Assembly: GCA_005878685.1 (NCBI GenBank) | Contig: VBLN01000025.1 | Location: 1-8,318, forward strand | Direction of reading: 5' to 3' | Source of the DNA: Deltaproteobacteria bacterium | GTDB lineage: Bacteria; Desulfobacterota; Binatia; UBA9968 | Length of the DNA stretch: 8,318 bases | Shown here: positions 7,455-8,318 of the stretch, piece after piece | Layout: every line of letters starts with the position of its first letter | Numbering within the stretch: position 1 is the stretch's first letter | Notes under the pieces: model-generated | Seen by the model: only the letters and a program-made list of their open reading frames with translations | What the model was told of the DNA's origin: nothing | Databases searched by the model: none | Program-made: the position numbers and the translations under genes

Positions 7455-7471
7455 AACCCTACTCCTCCATG

Positions 7472-7506
7472 AAAACAAAAACCCCTCGGAATGGATTCCC
7501 GAGAGG
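7472..7506 (-). terminator. Rho-independent terminator in the oppF-greA gap / greA leader
   Basis: Read on the minus strand, CCTCTCGG pairs with CCGAGGGG (8 bp including one T-G pair; + strand 7499-7506 with 7482-7489) across a 9-nt loop, part of which (GAA with TTC) can extend the stem. It is followed directly by TTTTTGTTTT (7481-7472). It ends 4 nt before the greA ribosome binding site. It can terminate transcription from the upstream transporter operon, and it also lies downstream of the putative greA promoter, so it may attenuate greA. Confidence 0.85.
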
Positions 7507-7561
7507 CTCTCAAAATTCAGCGCTCGCTGTTATTTATCCGCCAAGCTCGATCTGTAAGCGT

Positions 7562-7589
7562 AGTTTACCACGGCTCTGGCATAAATCAA
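7562..7589 (-). promoter_or_regulatory. Putative sigma-70 promoter for greA
   Basis: On the minus strand, TTGATT (-35, 7584-7589) and TAAACT (-10, 7562-7567) are 16 bp apart, with TG one base before the -10 box (extended -10). Each hexamer matches the consensus at four of six positions. Transcription would begin near 7555, giving a greA leader of about 100 nt that includes the terminator hairpin. This is motif reading only; a start site has not been shown. Confidence 0.5.
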
Positions 7590-7616
7590 CAGTTAGCTGA
7601 GCTTTTTTCGCAGCGC

Positions 7617-8318
7617 TCACACCCTCTTTCCTGGGCCGAAGACATGGCACGAGACTCCATGGCCATCCGTAGTAAATTCCAATCGTGGCTCCACCTTATC
7701 GCAGATCTCTTCTCGATAGGGGCAGCGCGGGTGAAAGCTACAGCCCGTGGGCGGATTAACCGGGCTGGGCACATCTCCCTGGAGAATGATTCTTTCCTTC
7801 TTATGGTCTGGATCGGGCATCGGCACTGCGGAGAGAAGCGCGCGGGTATACGGGTGTTTGGCGTCGCGGTAAATTGTCTCACTCGGCGCGATTTCTACGA
7901 TCTTGCCGAGATACATGATCGCCACCCGGTGGCTGATATGCTCAACCACTCTGAGATCGTGAGAGATGAAGAAATAGGTGAGCTGCATCTTTTGCTGAAG
8001 CTCCTGGAGCAGATTGATAATCTGGGCCTGAATGGAGACATCCAGGGAAGAGACGGGCTCGTCCGCGACGATAAACCTGGGACTCACGGCTAAGGCACGG
8101 GCAATACCGATCCGCTGCCGCTGGCCGCCGCTGAACTCATGGGGATAACGATCGTAATGATCCTCCCTCAGACCCACTTGCTTGAGAAGCTCCATCACCC
8201 GGTCTCTCTTCTTCTTCCCCTTGGCCAATTTATGGATCTCCAATCCCTCGCCCACAATGTCGCCCACCCGCATGCGCGGGTTAAGAGAGGCGTATGGATC
8301 TTGAAAGATAATCTGCAT
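7617..8318 (-). CDS. Dipeptide/oligopeptide ABC transporter ATPase, OppF/DppF type (5' end outside window)
   Basis: The last 233 residues are present. The first residue in view, a Met, is internal: the Walker A motif should lie about 40 residues upstream, beyond the edge. Visible are the Q-loop [14 protein letters not shown] (residues 3-16), signature [15 protein letters not shown] (62-76), Walker B FIVADE (82-87), D-loop SSLD (90-93) and H-loop His120. The C-terminal oligopeptide-transporter extension follows (HPYTRALL, then [10 protein letters not shown]), with four cysteines spaced C-x5-C-x6-C-x17-C, the region that binds an iron-sulfur cluster in some OppD/DppD relatives. The protein would energise peptide import together with a second ATPase, two permeases and a binding protein, presumably encoded to the right. 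The substrate cannot be told from the ATPase. Transcription probably ends at the hairpin before greA. Confidence 0.95.
   Translation of the reverse strand: MQIIFQDPYASLNPRMRVGDIVGEGLEIHKLAKGKKKRDRVMELLKQVGLREDHYDRYPHEFSGGQRQRIGIARALAVSPRFIVADEPVSSLDVSIQAQIINLLQELQQKMQLTYFFISHDLRVVEHISHRVAIMYLGKIVEIAPSETIYRDAKHPYTRALLSAVPMPDPDHKKERIILQGDVPSPVNPPTGCSFHPRCPYREEICDKVEPRLEFTTDGHGVSCHVFGPGKRV

Noticed and set aside
7455..7478. TTG start at 7478 adding eight residues to GreA
   Set aside because: The codon lies in the T-run of the terminator and the added residues contain the true ribosome binding site; the ATG at 7454 fits both signal and family length.
7491..8093. 200-codon plus-strand reading frame
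   Set aside because: It is antisense to the peptide transporter ATPase, whose motifs are intact; the product has no recognisable domain.

Overview
The window is a bacterial, almost completely coding segment in which every supported gene lies on the minus strand, so it is read from right to left. Base composition looks moderately GC-rich. The GreA, dipeptide/oligopeptide transporter and MoxR/DUF58 sequences look most like those of Desulfobacterota, Nitrospirota, NC10 or similar uncultured Gram-negative lineages. That placement is by impression only; there is no rRNA or other decisive marker.

Right edge (7617-8318): the C-terminal two thirds of an OppF/DppF-type ATPase, the last gene of a peptide-uptake operon lying outside the window. 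It is followed by a 162-nt gap that holds a plausible sigma-70 promoter and, just before the next ribosome binding site, a good rho-independent terminator.

Centre and left (7454 to 1): a seven-gene run: greA, a 646-aa exported membrane-anchored protein, a 248-aa six-helix membrane protein, a 476-aa membrane protein with a long charged C-terminal region, a MoxR AAA+ ATPase, a DUF58 protein, and a BatA-like membrane protein with a von Willebrand factor A (VWA) domain that runs off the left edge. The genes are 2-87 nt apart or overlap by 4 nt, so one operon or two overlapping units is likely. MoxR, DUF58 and a VWA membrane protein form a recurrent bacterial module thought to act as a chaperone or assembly system for envelope or metal-containing proteins. 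The three preceding membrane genes are not the classical BatB/C/D/E partners. They are the least described part of the window, and the tight coupling suggests that they supply the envelope side of the MoxR machine.

Points of interest are the terminator between the putative greA promoter and the greA start (reminiscent of attenuated greA leaders), the unusual MoxR partner set, and short tandem or palindromic repeats in the two spacers that bracket the moxR-DUF58 pair. No RNA genes, CRISPR arrays, insertion sequences or frameshifts were seen.
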